Positions 1 through 5,594 of a DNA stretch of 7,847 bases are shown in pieces (position 1 is the first letter of the stretch; each line of letters begins with the position of its first letter). Origin of the DNA: Desulfamplus sp. (GTDB taxonomy: Bacteria; Desulfobacterota; Desulfobacteria; Desulfobacterales; Desulfobacteraceae); the NCBI GenBank assembly GCA_015231395.1, contig JADGBP010000095.1, positions 1 through 7,847 on the forward strand. The letters are read 5' to 3'. The translations under genes and the position numbers were made by a program. The notes under the pieces are model-generated. The model was not told where the DNA came from. It made no database searches and saw only the letters and a list, made by a program, of their open reading frames with translations.

Positions 1-80
1 AGGCTCTAAAAAAGCCCGTTTAAGCGGGCGGGTGAAAATTAGCCCTGAGCTTTAGGGTGGTTATTCTGTGATTCAGAATA
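1..80. repeat. Hairpin-rich non-coding segment at the broken 5' end of rimO
   Basis: All three forward frames contain stops here, including a TAG at 53-55 in the rimO frame, so this is not the missing rimO N-terminus. Three short inverted repeats follow one another: GCCCG 14-18 with CGGGC 25-29; CCCT 43-46 with AGGG 54-57 around a CTTTA loop; and TATTCTG 62-68 with CAGAATA 74-80. A stem with a CTTTAG loop followed by GGTGGTT resembles the 3' (right-end) hairpin of IS200/IS605-type elements and their TnpB guide RNAs. That identification is from memory of the general shape and is weak. It could equally be an unrelated repeat or a misjoined contig end. Confidence 0.3.
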
Positions 81-1186
81 GAGGAGTTTTAAATGTCAAA
101 TATCATCAAAAGCATAAATATCCCCTTCCACGCCGCCTTACCCTGCCCTATTCCGCATATGTGAAAATATCAGAAGGGTGCGATCGCAAATGTACCTACT
201 GCATTATTCCAAAACTTAGGGGAAAGCAAAGAAGCAGGTCAATTGAAGATATCACGGCAGAGACCACCCACCTAATAGAGCATGGTGTAAAAGAGATCGT
301 TCTTGTAGGCGAGAACACCACAGATTATGGCATGGACTTGATCGCTAATAACATATCTTATCTATCTGTCAATCTTGCTTCTGCTGTTAAAAATAAAATA
401 TCTTATCCGCCTGCTAATCTTGCCAAGCTTTTAGAGCAAGTTTCAATAAGTGCAGATAAAGCGGCAGAAGCACAAAAAAATCTTATGGTCATGCCAATAT
501 GGTTACGCCTGCTCTACACCCATCCATCATCCATTACAAAAGAGGTGATTGAAAAAATTGCTTCTCTGCACAATTTTTGTACCTACTTTGACGTGCCTGT
601 ACAACACGCCAGCTCTAAAATACTCAAACTCATGGGTAGAAACTATAATATTGATGACCTCTACCGGCTTTTTGACTCGATACGGAAAACAGCACCTGAC
701 GCGACCTTGAGAACCACGTTGATTACAGGTTTTCCCGGAGAGACAGAAAAAGATTTCAAAACCCTGCTAAAATTTGTGGAAGATATCCGGTTTGACCATC
801 TCGGGGTATTTGCGTATTCAGATTCAGAAGACCTGCCTTCCCACAATCTTAAGAACCATGTTCCGGAAAATATTGGAGAGGAGCGGCACGATATAATTAT
901 GACCGCTCAGTCAAGAATATCTGAAGAGATCAATAAAAAGTATATGGGACAGACTATTAAAATTCTTGTAGAAGAGAACCCAGATGAGGGTATTTACCTT
1001 GGCAGAACAATGTTTCAAGCCCCTGAGGTTGATGGGATCACATTTATTTATGGTTCAGGTCTTGAAATTGGTGCCTTTGCTGATGTAAAGATTACGGAAA
1101 CTCATGAATATGACCTTGCAGGAGAACATAGCAGCTATGACCCAGGCGTTGAATCAAACCCCATTAAACACAAAAAAACTATCTGA
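68..1186 (+). CDS. rimO: Ribosomal protein S12 methylthiotransferase RimO, N-terminal domain missing
   Basis: RimO is a radical-SAM enzyme that uses two [4Fe-4S] clusters to methylthiolate an aspartate of ribosomal protein S12. The radical-SAM triad C38-x3-C42-x2-C45 lies in a typical context (EGC, CIIP, RG). Further family blocks are LYTHPSSIT (149-157), VPVQHAS (176-182), TLITGFPGET (217-226) and a C-terminal TRAM-like domain (about 294-353) with GRT, APEVDG and EYDLAGE, which favours RimO over MiaB. Full-length members have about 440 residues and begin with a domain of roughly 120 residues carrying three more cluster-binding cysteines; that domain is absent. An in-frame TAG stands 13 bp before the GTG at 68. 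The GTG is only the first available start, so the gene is probably 5'-broken and may be inactive. About 20 residues beyond the usual C-terminus overlap the next gene. Residues 96-125 contain an in-frame duplication. Confidence 0.85.
   Translation: MIQNRGVLNVKYHQKHKYPLPRRLTLPYSAYVKISEGCDRKCTYCIIPKLRGKQRSRSIEDITAETTHLIEHGVKEIVLVGENTTDYGMDLIANNISYLSVNLASAVKNKISYPPANLAKLLEQVSISADKAAEAQKNLMVMPIWLRLLYTHPSSITKEVIEKIASLHNFCTYFDVPVQHASSKILKLMGRNYNIDDLYRLFDSIRKTAPDATLRTTLITGFPGETEKDFKTLLKFVEDIRFDHLGVFAYSDSEDLPSHNLKNHVPENIGEERHDIIMTAQSRISEEINKKYMGQTIKILVEENPDEGIYLGRTMFQAPEVDGITFIYGSGLEIGAFADVKITETHEYDLAGEHSSYDPGVESNPIKHKKTI
353..442 (+). repeat. In-frame 45-bp tandem duplication inside rimO
   Basis: Two adjacent 45-bp units encode ISYLSVNLASAVKNK and ISYPPANLAKLLEQV. 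The first 28 bases of the units (353-380 and 398-425) agree at 21 positions. The second copy fits the family segment that normally leads into the LAELL-like helix, so the first copy looks like the added one. It lengthens the loop between the radical-SAM strand with GENTTDYG and the WLRLLYTHP block. Confidence 0.6.
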
Positions 1187-2486
1187 CACTAAATCCCTAC
1201 CTAATACGGAAACGCTACCTAATACGAAAACTCTGCCTGATACCACGCCCCCACCCAAATTTGATAAAACCAGTCAAGAAAGCCTATCACAAGAAAATCT
1301 ATCAACTAAATACGATCAATTAACTAAATACAATCAATTAACTAAATACAATCAATTAACTAAATACAATCAATTAACTAAATACAATCAATTAACCCAC
1401 AGGGAACTCAAGGATAAAATCCTGTTAAAAGTGAGAATTGATCTTGAGAATATTGAAACCGCACTCCACGATAATCTGACCCCCCATCTTAATCTTGTAT
1501 CTGAGATTGCAGGACACTTGCTGTTCAGCGGGGGCAAACGACTGCGACCGCTCTTAATGCTTTTAAGCTCGCGGCTTTGTAATTACCAAGGCAGTTTAGC
1601 AATAAAATTTTCCACAATATTTGAATATCTCCATGCTGCCACCCTGTTGCACGATGATGTAGTTGATGAGGCGGTGATAAGGCGGGGGAAAACGGCTGCT
1701 CATTCACTATGGAGCATTCCAAAAGTGGTGCTTACCGGCGATTTTCTTCTTGCCCGAGCCTTGACTATTGCGGCTGAAACTGGCATTCCTGCCATAATCA
1801 GCGTGATGGCAGGAATAACTGAGGATATGTCCCAAGGGGAAATTGGCCAGATGGAGCAAAAGGGACGGGTTGACCTGACGGAAGCAGAATATCTCAGAAT
1901 AATAGAGCGTAAAACAGCAGTGCTTATTAAGGGAGCGTGCCGCAGCGGTGCCATCATTGCGAATGCAGGAAAAGCAAAAGAGAACGCGCTTGACAAGTAT
2001 GGATATCATCTTGGTCTGGCGTTTCAGATGGCTGATGATCTACTTGATTACACCGGAGATACTGTCACTCTTGGCAAAAAGCCGGGTGCGGATCTCCGAG
2101 AGGGAAAACTGACTCTACCGCTTATACACGCCCTGTCCAGAGCCAATATCAAGGATAGGGACATCATGGAAAATATCATTGCTCGACAAGGTGATGATAG
2201 AAAAAATTTCGAGTGCGATTCCAACATCAATTTGAATACTGATGACAGGTCTCTCCAAAATTATGATGAGTCTCAACAGAAAATGGACAATTTGCAGACC
2301 TCCCATTCTGACCAATTTGAGATTATTTTGGATAAAATTCATAAATATCAGGGTATTGAATACACAGAGTTGCAGGCACGTAATCATGTGGCAGAGGCTA
2401 AAAAGTCCCTGGAAATTTTTGATATGTGTGAATCAAGGGATATTATGACTATGCTCGCAGACTACTCCATTGCAAGAAAAGTATAA
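1104..2486 (+). CDS. Long-chain polyprenyl diphosphate synthase (IspB/octaprenyl-type)
   Basis: A trans-isoprenyl diphosphate synthase: it condenses isopentenyl diphosphate onto an allylic primer to make a long prenyl chain, typically the side chain of menaquinone or ubiquinone. The family's two aspartate-rich motifs are present, DDVVD at 184-188 and DDLLD at 311-315, with GGKRLRP (143-149), TGDFLLARA (211-219), ERKTA (268-272) and DLREGKLTLPLIHAL (330-344). Chain length cannot be read safely from the sequence. The conserved core starts only near residue 103. Before it lies a threonine-, asparagine- and lysine-rich leader made largely of hexapeptide repeats, and a polar insert (about 363-405) precedes the last helices. 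The protein is thus about 460 residues against the usual 320-340. The ATG at 1104 overlaps rimO by 83 bp; the ATG at 1137 follows AGGAG (1120-1124) with a long 12-nt spacer and is a real alternative. The overlap suggests cotranscription. Confidence 0.88.
   Translation: MNMTLQENIAAMTQALNQTPLNTKKLSDTKSLPNTETLPNTKTLPDTTPPPKFDKTSQESLSQENLSTKYDQLTKYNQLTKYNQLTKYNQLTKYNQLTHRELKDKILLKVRIDLENIETALHDNLTPHLNLVSEIAGHLLFSGGKRLRPLLMLLSSRLCNYQGSLAIKFSTIFEYLHAATLLHDDVVDEAVIRRGKTAAHSLWSIPKVVLTGDFLLARALTIAAETGIPAIISVMAGITEDMSQGEIGQMEQKGRVDLTEAEYLRIIERKTAVLIKGACRSGAIIANAGKAKENALDKYGYHLGLAFQMADDLLDYTGDTVTLGKKPGADLREGKLTLPLIHALSRANIKDRDIMENIIARQGDDRKNFECDSNINLNTDDRSLQNYDESQQKMDNLQTSHSDQFEIILDKIHKYQGIEYTELQARNHVAEAKKSLEIFDMCESRDIMTMLADYSIARKV
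1185..1238 (+). repeat. Three 18-bp units (hexapeptide [DN]T[KE][ST]LP) in the polyprenyl synthase leader
   Basis: Three in-frame 18-bp units encode DTKSLP, NTETLP and NTKTLP, followed by a partial DTTP. They have diverged more than the second array just downstream, so they look older. The first unit begins at the rimO stop codon (1184-1186). Confidence 0.7.
1305..1394 (+). repeat. Five 18-bp tandem units (TKYNQL x5) in the polyprenyl synthase leader
   Basis: The 18-bp unit ACTAAATACAATCAATTA is repeated five times head to tail. Only the first copy differs, by one base (A to G, giving D instead of N). The array encodes TKYDQL followed by four TKYNQL and stays in frame. Near-identity points to recent expansion or homogenisation. 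It lies before the catalytic core, where length change should be tolerated. Confidence 0.95.
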
Positions 2487-2532
2487 TTCCAATGCCGAAA
2501 AAAAATAGAGACCCAAACAAATGAGGAAGCAA

Positions 2533-3474
2533 ATGAAACTCAATAAATTAATATCATTATATTTTTTCACCATTCTTTTTTTCATCACATACTTTAATCA
2601 TACTGTTTCATCAGAGCCATCACGCGGCTTGAATTCCTCAGATAAGAGATATAAGTTATCCAATCCAGATCAATACAGACCATCCAACCCATCAGACCAA
2701 TACAGGCAACCATCCAGCCCGTCAGATCAATACAGACCATACAACCTGTCAGAGCAGCAATCAAAATATACAACCACAATCACTTTTGGAATATATCCCA
2801 ACAGGAAAAGCAAGGCTTTGGCAAAACAGAATGCCACTAACAACGCTCTTAAAGAGGCAGTGGAAAAATCCATAATCCGCATGATGAGCAGGATCGAGAT
2901 CACATCAAATCTTAATCTTATATATGACGCTGTGCATAATAACGCTGAAAAATTCATTGTGACATACAAGATACTTGGAGAAGTGGTTAAAAAAGAAAAT
3001 AGCATTGTTGCGGTGGAGAGCCTTATAAACCTTGAGGCATTGACACAATTTTTGAATCAGAAAGGATCTCAAAAGAAAAATGTTGGCAGTAATGACCAAA
3101 TACCTGAAAAGAGTTTGTATGAAACCAAAGAGGCTTCAACAGAAAAAAATAGTGGGTTCAAAACCATAAAGGCAAAAATTGAAGGCTCTGACTATCTTTC
3201 AAGCTTCATTATGCTCAGAAAAACGCTGAACAGCATGAACGGCATCAAAGATGTTCAGACAAGGGAATTAACCTCGGAACAGGCAACGGTTACCATATTA
3301 TTCAATGGAGACGGCAAGTATCTTGCCCATGAGTTGACGCAGAACACCTTTGATGATTTCAGACTGGAACTATCAGATATTACTGATGAATCCCTTACGA
3401 TTCGTTTTGTGCTAAAAACTAACGGAACCCCCATTGAAAAAACAGATATGGAAGGGGCATATATCTCTGAGTAA
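2533..3474 (+). CDS. Secreted (periplasmic) protein of unknown function, possibly FlgT N-terminal-like
   Basis: I do not recognise this gene with confidence. The ATG at 2533 is preferred because GAGG lies 6 nt upstream; an in-frame ATG at 2521 would add MRKQ. A lysine-containing start, a hydrophobic stretch (LISLYFFTILFFITYF) and then polar sequence look like a Sec signal peptide. Residues of about 40-80 are low-complexity repeats rich in S, P, D, Q, Y and R. Next comes a stretch of about 100 residues resembling the FlgT N-terminal type: alanine-rich helix (AKQNATNNALKEAV), then KFIVTYKILGEV and an alternating segment ending in LTQFLN. A charged linker leads to a final alpha/beta domain (IKAKIEGSDYLSSF, then MLRKTLNSMNGIKDVQTREL). 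Similar two-part secreted proteins are, as I recall, found in deltaproteobacteria, but this is inference. It follows the polyprenyl synthase by 46 bp, so it is probably in the same transcript. The stop codon lies at the edge of a dispersed repeat. Confidence 0.65.
   Translation: MKLNKLISLYFFTILFFITYFNHTVSSEPSRGLNSSDKRYKLSNPDQYRPSNPSDQYRQPSSPSDQYRPYNLSEQQSKYTTTITFGIYPNRKSKALAKQNATNNALKEAVEKSIIRMMSRIEITSNLNLIYDAVHNNAEKFIVTYKILGEVVKKENSIVAVESLINLEALTQFLNQKGSQKKNVGSNDQIPEKSLYETKEASTEKNSGFKTIKAKIEGSDYLSSFIMLRKTLNSMNGIKDVQTRELTSEQATVTILFNGDGKYLAHELTQNTFDDFRLELSDITDESLTIRFVLKTNGTPIEKTDMEGAYISE
2659..2754 (+). repeat. Degenerate 27-30-bp tandem repeat encoding (SNPSDQYRP)-like units
   Basis: Three to four diverged in-frame units read SNPDQYRP, SNPSDQYRQP, SSPSDQYRPY and NLSEQ. 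At DNA level the core CCATCAGACCAATACAG recurs with a few changes. The units lie between the signal peptide and the first folded region, like a linker. Confidence 0.75.
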
Positions 3475-3530
3475 CCACTGATGGCAGTTTTTTTGCCAAC
3501 CCCGACCATGAAAATCAGAATGTGTTTTCA
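3472..3530 (+). repeat. Two-hairpin dispersed repeat, copy A
   Basis: It matches three units at 5038-5218. The order is TAAC, a spacer, then hairpin 1 (TGGCA 3482-3486 with TGCCA 3494-3498), then ACCCCGACCA, then hairpin 2 (TGAAAA 3509-3514 with TTTTCA 3525-3530, 10-nt loop). The TAA of the leading TAAC is the stop codon of the secreted protein, so the repeat abuts or overlaps the gene end. It is not a typical terminator: the T run is in the loop of hairpin 1, not after a stem. Confidence 0.8.
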
Positions 3531-3550
3531 AAGATGTATAGCATGAAAAA

Positions 3551-3596
3551 ATCCTGCTTTATCCTGTGCATCCTGTTTATCCTGATTCAGACAAAG
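3551..3596. repeat. ATCCTG short-period repeat (ATCCTGnnn x4, then ATTCAGACAA)
   Basis: ATCCTG begins at 3551, 3561, 3570 and 3579, giving a 9-10-bp period, and ends in ATTCAGACAAAGG. Nearly the same string (ATCCTGTTAATCCTG, then ATTCAGACAA) is a dispersed repeat I know from many unrelated bacterial genomes. It lies in the convergent gap between the secreted protein and amtB and shows no coding signal. Confidence 0.7.
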
Positions 3597-3615
3597 GTAA
3601 ACCACAAGACTTTTA

Positions 3616-3632
3616 AGGCAACAGCATTGCCT
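3616..3632. terminator. Small hairpin in the convergent gap; poor terminator candidate
   Basis: AGGCAA (3616-3621) pairs with TTGCCT (3627-3632) around a 5-nt loop. No T run follows on either strand; TTAAAAG follows in the amtB direction. It is the best stem between the convergent genes, but it lacks the usual marks of an intrinsic terminator. Confidence 0.2.
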
Positions 3633-3650
3633 CTGTCCGCCCATTAAAAT

Positions 3651-3686
3651 TATGATCAGTCCCTCTTATATGATCAGTCCACTCTT
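3651..3686 (-). repeat. 18-bp tandem duplication covering the amtB stop codon
   Basis: Two 18-bp units (3651-3668 and 3669-3686) share TATGATCAGTCC and CTCTTA and differ by one base. The amtB stop (3674-3676) lies in the second unit, so the first, beyond the stop, is a copy of the gene's last codons. Confidence 0.8.
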
Positions 3687-5005
3687 ATAAGGCCATACCC
3701 GTGCTCGCCATGAAGTGACCGGTCAAGACCTTCTATCTCTTTTTCCTCATCAATTCTGAATCCCACAGTTTTATCAACAAAAATACATATAATCAGAGTG
3801 CCCAATATAGCCAGAAGAATGGTTGCTCCCATTCCGATAAGCTGAACAATCAACTGATTCCAGACTGTCCAGGTACCTGTTGAAGAGGCGGCTGCGGCAT
3901 CCTGCATCCATTGATCACGTATAAAAAAAGAGAGCAGAATAACACCAAGACCGCTGCCGACACCGTGAATTCCAAAACAGTCAAGACTGTCATCATATTT
4001 AAGCTTCATTTTTACCTGCAGAGCAAAGTAGCAAATAATAGATGACAATGAGCCAAGTATCATTGCACCAACCGGTTGCACAACACCTGCCGCAGGAGTA
4101 ATAACAACAAGTCCTGCAAGAATGCCTGATACAAAGCCAAGAGATGTTGCCTTGCGAAACATAACAGCTTCAATCAAAAGCCAAGTTAAGGCACCGCTTG
4201 CTGCAGAGACCTGGGTCATTGTAAGTGCACGTGCTGTTTCAAGCCCGCTTTGAAGTGTAGAGCCGGCATTGAATCCAAACCACCCGACCCAAAGGAGTCC
4301 AGCACCCATTATCGTCATGACAAGATTGTTCGGATTAATAACAGTGTTTGGATAGCCTTTGCGAACTCCCAGATAAAGAGCAACAACAAGTGCACTGACT
4401 CCTGCGGAAACATGGATAACCATTCCTCCTGCCAGATCGATTACGCCGACTGCCCCGATGTTATAAAGCCAGCCATCTGATGCCCAGATCCAATGGCATA
4501 AAGGGCAGTAGATAAAGAGAAACCAAAGAGCAATGAACAGGGTATAGCCTTTGAAATAGACTCTTTCAGCAAGTGCACCGCTTATCAGTGCCGGAGTAAT
4601 GATGGCAAATTTTCCCTGAAACATGGCAATTACATATTCAGGGATTCCATTAGTAACCATTTCATCAATCCCCTTTAGAAAAAAATAATCGCTGTTCCAG
4701 CCTACAATACCGCCCATGATGTTTTTACCAAAGGTCAAAGAATATCCGCAAATAACCCATAAGACACCTATGATTGCCAAAGAGACATATGTATGCATCA
4801 TTGTCCCGATAACATTTTTGGTTCTGACAAGACCGCCATAAAACATCGCAAGTCCCGGTACCATCAAAAGAACAAGAGCTGTTGAGACTAACATCCATGA
4901 AGTAGTTCCTGTGTCTATCGGCTGAATTTCTGTTGCAAATACATTATGTGCTCCTATCAATAGAATAGATGCAAAAAAAACTGCTATTTTTATTACTGCG
5001 TGCAT
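3674..5005 (-). CDS. amtB: Ammonium transporter AmtB
   Basis: An inner-membrane Amt/Mep/Rh channel that conducts ammonium as a trimer. The start is the ATG at 5005, preceded by AGGAGG (5013-5018) with a 7-nt spacer; an upstream ATG at 5104 would translate repeat DNA and is unlikely. The protein is 443 residues. A signal-like segment (about 1-24, ending VFA) is followed by eleven hydrophobic segments. Family residues are DLAGGMVIH (D190, H198 of the pore histidine pair), WFGFNAGS (242-249), and FGIHGVGSG with the second pore histidine H347. The cytoplasmic tail with GLDRSLHGEHGYGL matches the segment that binds the PII regulator GlnK. No glnK/glnB gene is adjacent, although the two are usually paired. 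The gene is convergent with the secreted protein, and a 669-bp spacer separates it from asnS, so it probably has its own promoter, plausibly nitrogen-regulated. Confidence 0.95.
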   Translation of the reverse strand: MHAVIKIAVFFASILLIGAHNVFATEIQPIDTGTTSWMLVSTALVLLMVPGLAMFYGGLVRTKNVIGTMMHTYVSLAIIGVLWVICGYSLTFGKNIMGGIVGWNSDYFFLKGIDEMVTNGIPEYVIAMFQGKFAIITPALISGALAERVYFKGYTLFIALWFLFIYCPLCHWIWASDGWLYNIGAVGVIDLAGGMVIHVSAGVSALVVALYLGVRKGYPNTVINPNNLVMTIMGAGLLWVGWFGFNAGSTLQSGLETARALTMTQVSAASGALTWLLIEAVMFRKATSLGFVSGILAGLVVITPAAGVVQPVGAMILGSLSSIICYFALQVKMKLKYDDSLDCFGIHGVGSGLGVILLSFFIRDQWMQDAAAASSTGTWTVWNQLIVQLIGMGATILLAILGTLIICIFVDKTVGFRIDEEKEIEGLDRSLHGEHGYGLIRVD

Positions 5006-5012
5006 TAAATAT

Positions 5013-5018
5013 CCTCCT
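5013..5018 (-). promoter_or_regulatory. amtB ribosome binding site AGGAGG
   Basis: A perfect AGGAGG on the - strand lies 7 nt before the ATG at 5005. No comparable site precedes the upstream in-frame ATGs at 5023, 5047, 5095 or 5104. This decides the start and leaves all the repeat units outside the coding sequence. Confidence 0.9.
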
Positions 5019-5037
5019 GTCATCTGCTTGGTTTTTT

Positions 5038-5094
5038 TAACGTTCATGGTTGGAATCCGACCACCCGAATAATGGAAATCAGAAGGTGTTTTCA
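5038..5094. repeat. Two-hairpin dispersed repeat, copy B
   Basis: TAAC opens at 5038. Hairpin 1 is TGGTTGG (5047-5053) with CCGACCA (5057-5063): seven pairs including one T-G wobble, AAT loop. Hairpin 2 is TGGAAA (5073-5078) with TTTTCA (5089-5094), one wobble. Hairpin 1 differs in sequence from copies A, C and D but keeps its pairing. Confidence 0.8.
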
Positions 5095-5098
5095 TGGT

Positions 5099-5157
5099 TA
5101 ACACTCATGGCAGGGGGTTTTGCCACCCCCGACGGTGAAAATCAAAATGTGTTTTCA
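5099..5157. repeat. Two-hairpin dispersed repeat, copy C
   Basis: TTAAC at 5098 opens the unit. Hairpin 1 is TGGCA (5108-5112) with TGCCA (5121-5125); the linker is CCCCCGACGG; hairpin 2 is TGAAAA (5136-5141) with TTTTCA (5152-5157), 10-nt loop TCAAAATGTG. It is the copy closest to copy A at 3472. Confidence 0.85.
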
Positions 5158-5160
5158 TGG

Positions 5161-5218
5161 TAAACGGTCATGACCGGATTTCGGTCACCCCGGAGTATGA
5201 AAACAAGATGTGTTTTCA
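5161..5218. repeat. Two-hairpin dispersed repeat, copy D
   Basis: TAAAC at 5161 opens the unit. Hairpin 1 is TGACCG (5171-5176) with CGGTCA (5182-5187); the linker CCCCGGAGTA follows; hairpin 2 is TGAAAA (5198-5203) with TTTTCA (5213-5218), loop CAAGATGTG. B, C and D form a tandem array with 61- and 63-bp spacing between their first hairpins. Confidence 0.8.
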
Positions 5219-5242
5219 CTGCAAAAAGCTGCCGTTTCTGTC

Positions 5243-5259
5243 TGCATTAATCGTGCTTG
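5243..5259 (-). promoter_or_regulatory. Weak sigma-54-like -24/-12 site upstream of amtB
   Basis: On the - strand the bases read CAAGCACGATTAATGCA. Against YTGGCACGnnnnTTGCA this keeps GCACG and TGCA with the correct 10-nt gap between the -24 G and the -12 GC, but the normally near-invariant GG is AG. amtB is a classic NtrC/sigma-54 target. If real, transcription would start near 5232 and the leader would contain repeats D, C and B. No NtrC enhancer site was seen. Confidence 0.25.
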
Positions 5260-5438
5260 ATTGTTAAAAAAAGATAAGATTCTGTAATTAAAGAATTTTT
5301 ATAACACAAGGCAAAAGAAAGGTTGATAAATTGCAAGACTTATAAATTACAAAATTGAAATAGGAGTGATGGATTGAATTTTACAAATCAATCACAACAT
5401 AATAACAAAGGCTCGATAAAACACCTTTCTATTGAGTC

Positions 5439-5522
5439 AAAAATACAATTTTTCTTTATAATTACAGCTTATTGATCATATTTAAAGCAAGTTTAATAAA
5501 AACAATCCAAAATTGTATTTTT
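5439..5522. repeat. 14-bp perfect inverted repeat in AT-rich spacer
   Basis: AAAAATACAATTTT (5439-5452) is the exact reverse complement of AAAATTGTATTTTT (5509-5522), with 56 nt between. Low sequence complexity makes chance likely, but a very small mobile-element remnant or a bidirectional terminator structure is possible. Confidence 0.4.
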
Positions 5523-5525
5523 TTA
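5497..5525. terminator. Possible weak bidirectional terminator downstream of asnS
   Basis: ACAAT (5502-5506) pairs with ATTGT (5512-5516). On the - strand five T residues follow (A at 5498-5502); on the + strand ATTTTTTT follows. The stem is short and AT-only except one pair, so it would be weak. It lies about 160 nt past the asnS stop. Confidence 0.25.
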
Positions 5526-5594
5526 TATCAAGATTGATTCAAACTTGTAGAAAAGAGATTCTATAGTTTCCCGGACAAGTAAATTTGTAGCCAA

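Larger units (their letters stand above)
5219..5594. other. AT-rich spacer between amtB and asnS
   Basis: No plausible gene: all frames are short and lack a ribosome site with a convincing start. It holds the weak sigma-54-like site near 5250, a 14-bp inverted repeat (5439-5522) and a small stem with flanking A/T runs at 5502-5516. Otherwise nothing recognisable. Confidence 0.6.

Noticed and set aside
93..150. Small + strand frame starting at ATG 93 after AGAGGAG
   Set aside because: Very short, out of the rimO frame, and stops within about 20 codons inside the conserved RimO region.
1700..2009. Two - strand frames of about 100 residues
   Set aside because: Antisense to the catalytic core of the polyprenyl synthase; no independent coding evidence.
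5006..5104. N-terminal extension of AmtB to the ATG at 5104
   Set aside because: It would translate repeat B, lacks a ribosome site and pushes the signal-like segment inward. AGGAGG before 5005 gives a normal start.
5038..5218. CRISPR array
   Set aside because: Units are about 60 bp with internal variation throughout and no repeat/spacer division; no cas genes. Only three tandem units.
5219..5233. Second sigma-54-like site (- strand GG and GC near 5221-5233)
   Set aside because: The gap between GG and GC is 9 nt rather than 10, which normally abolishes function.
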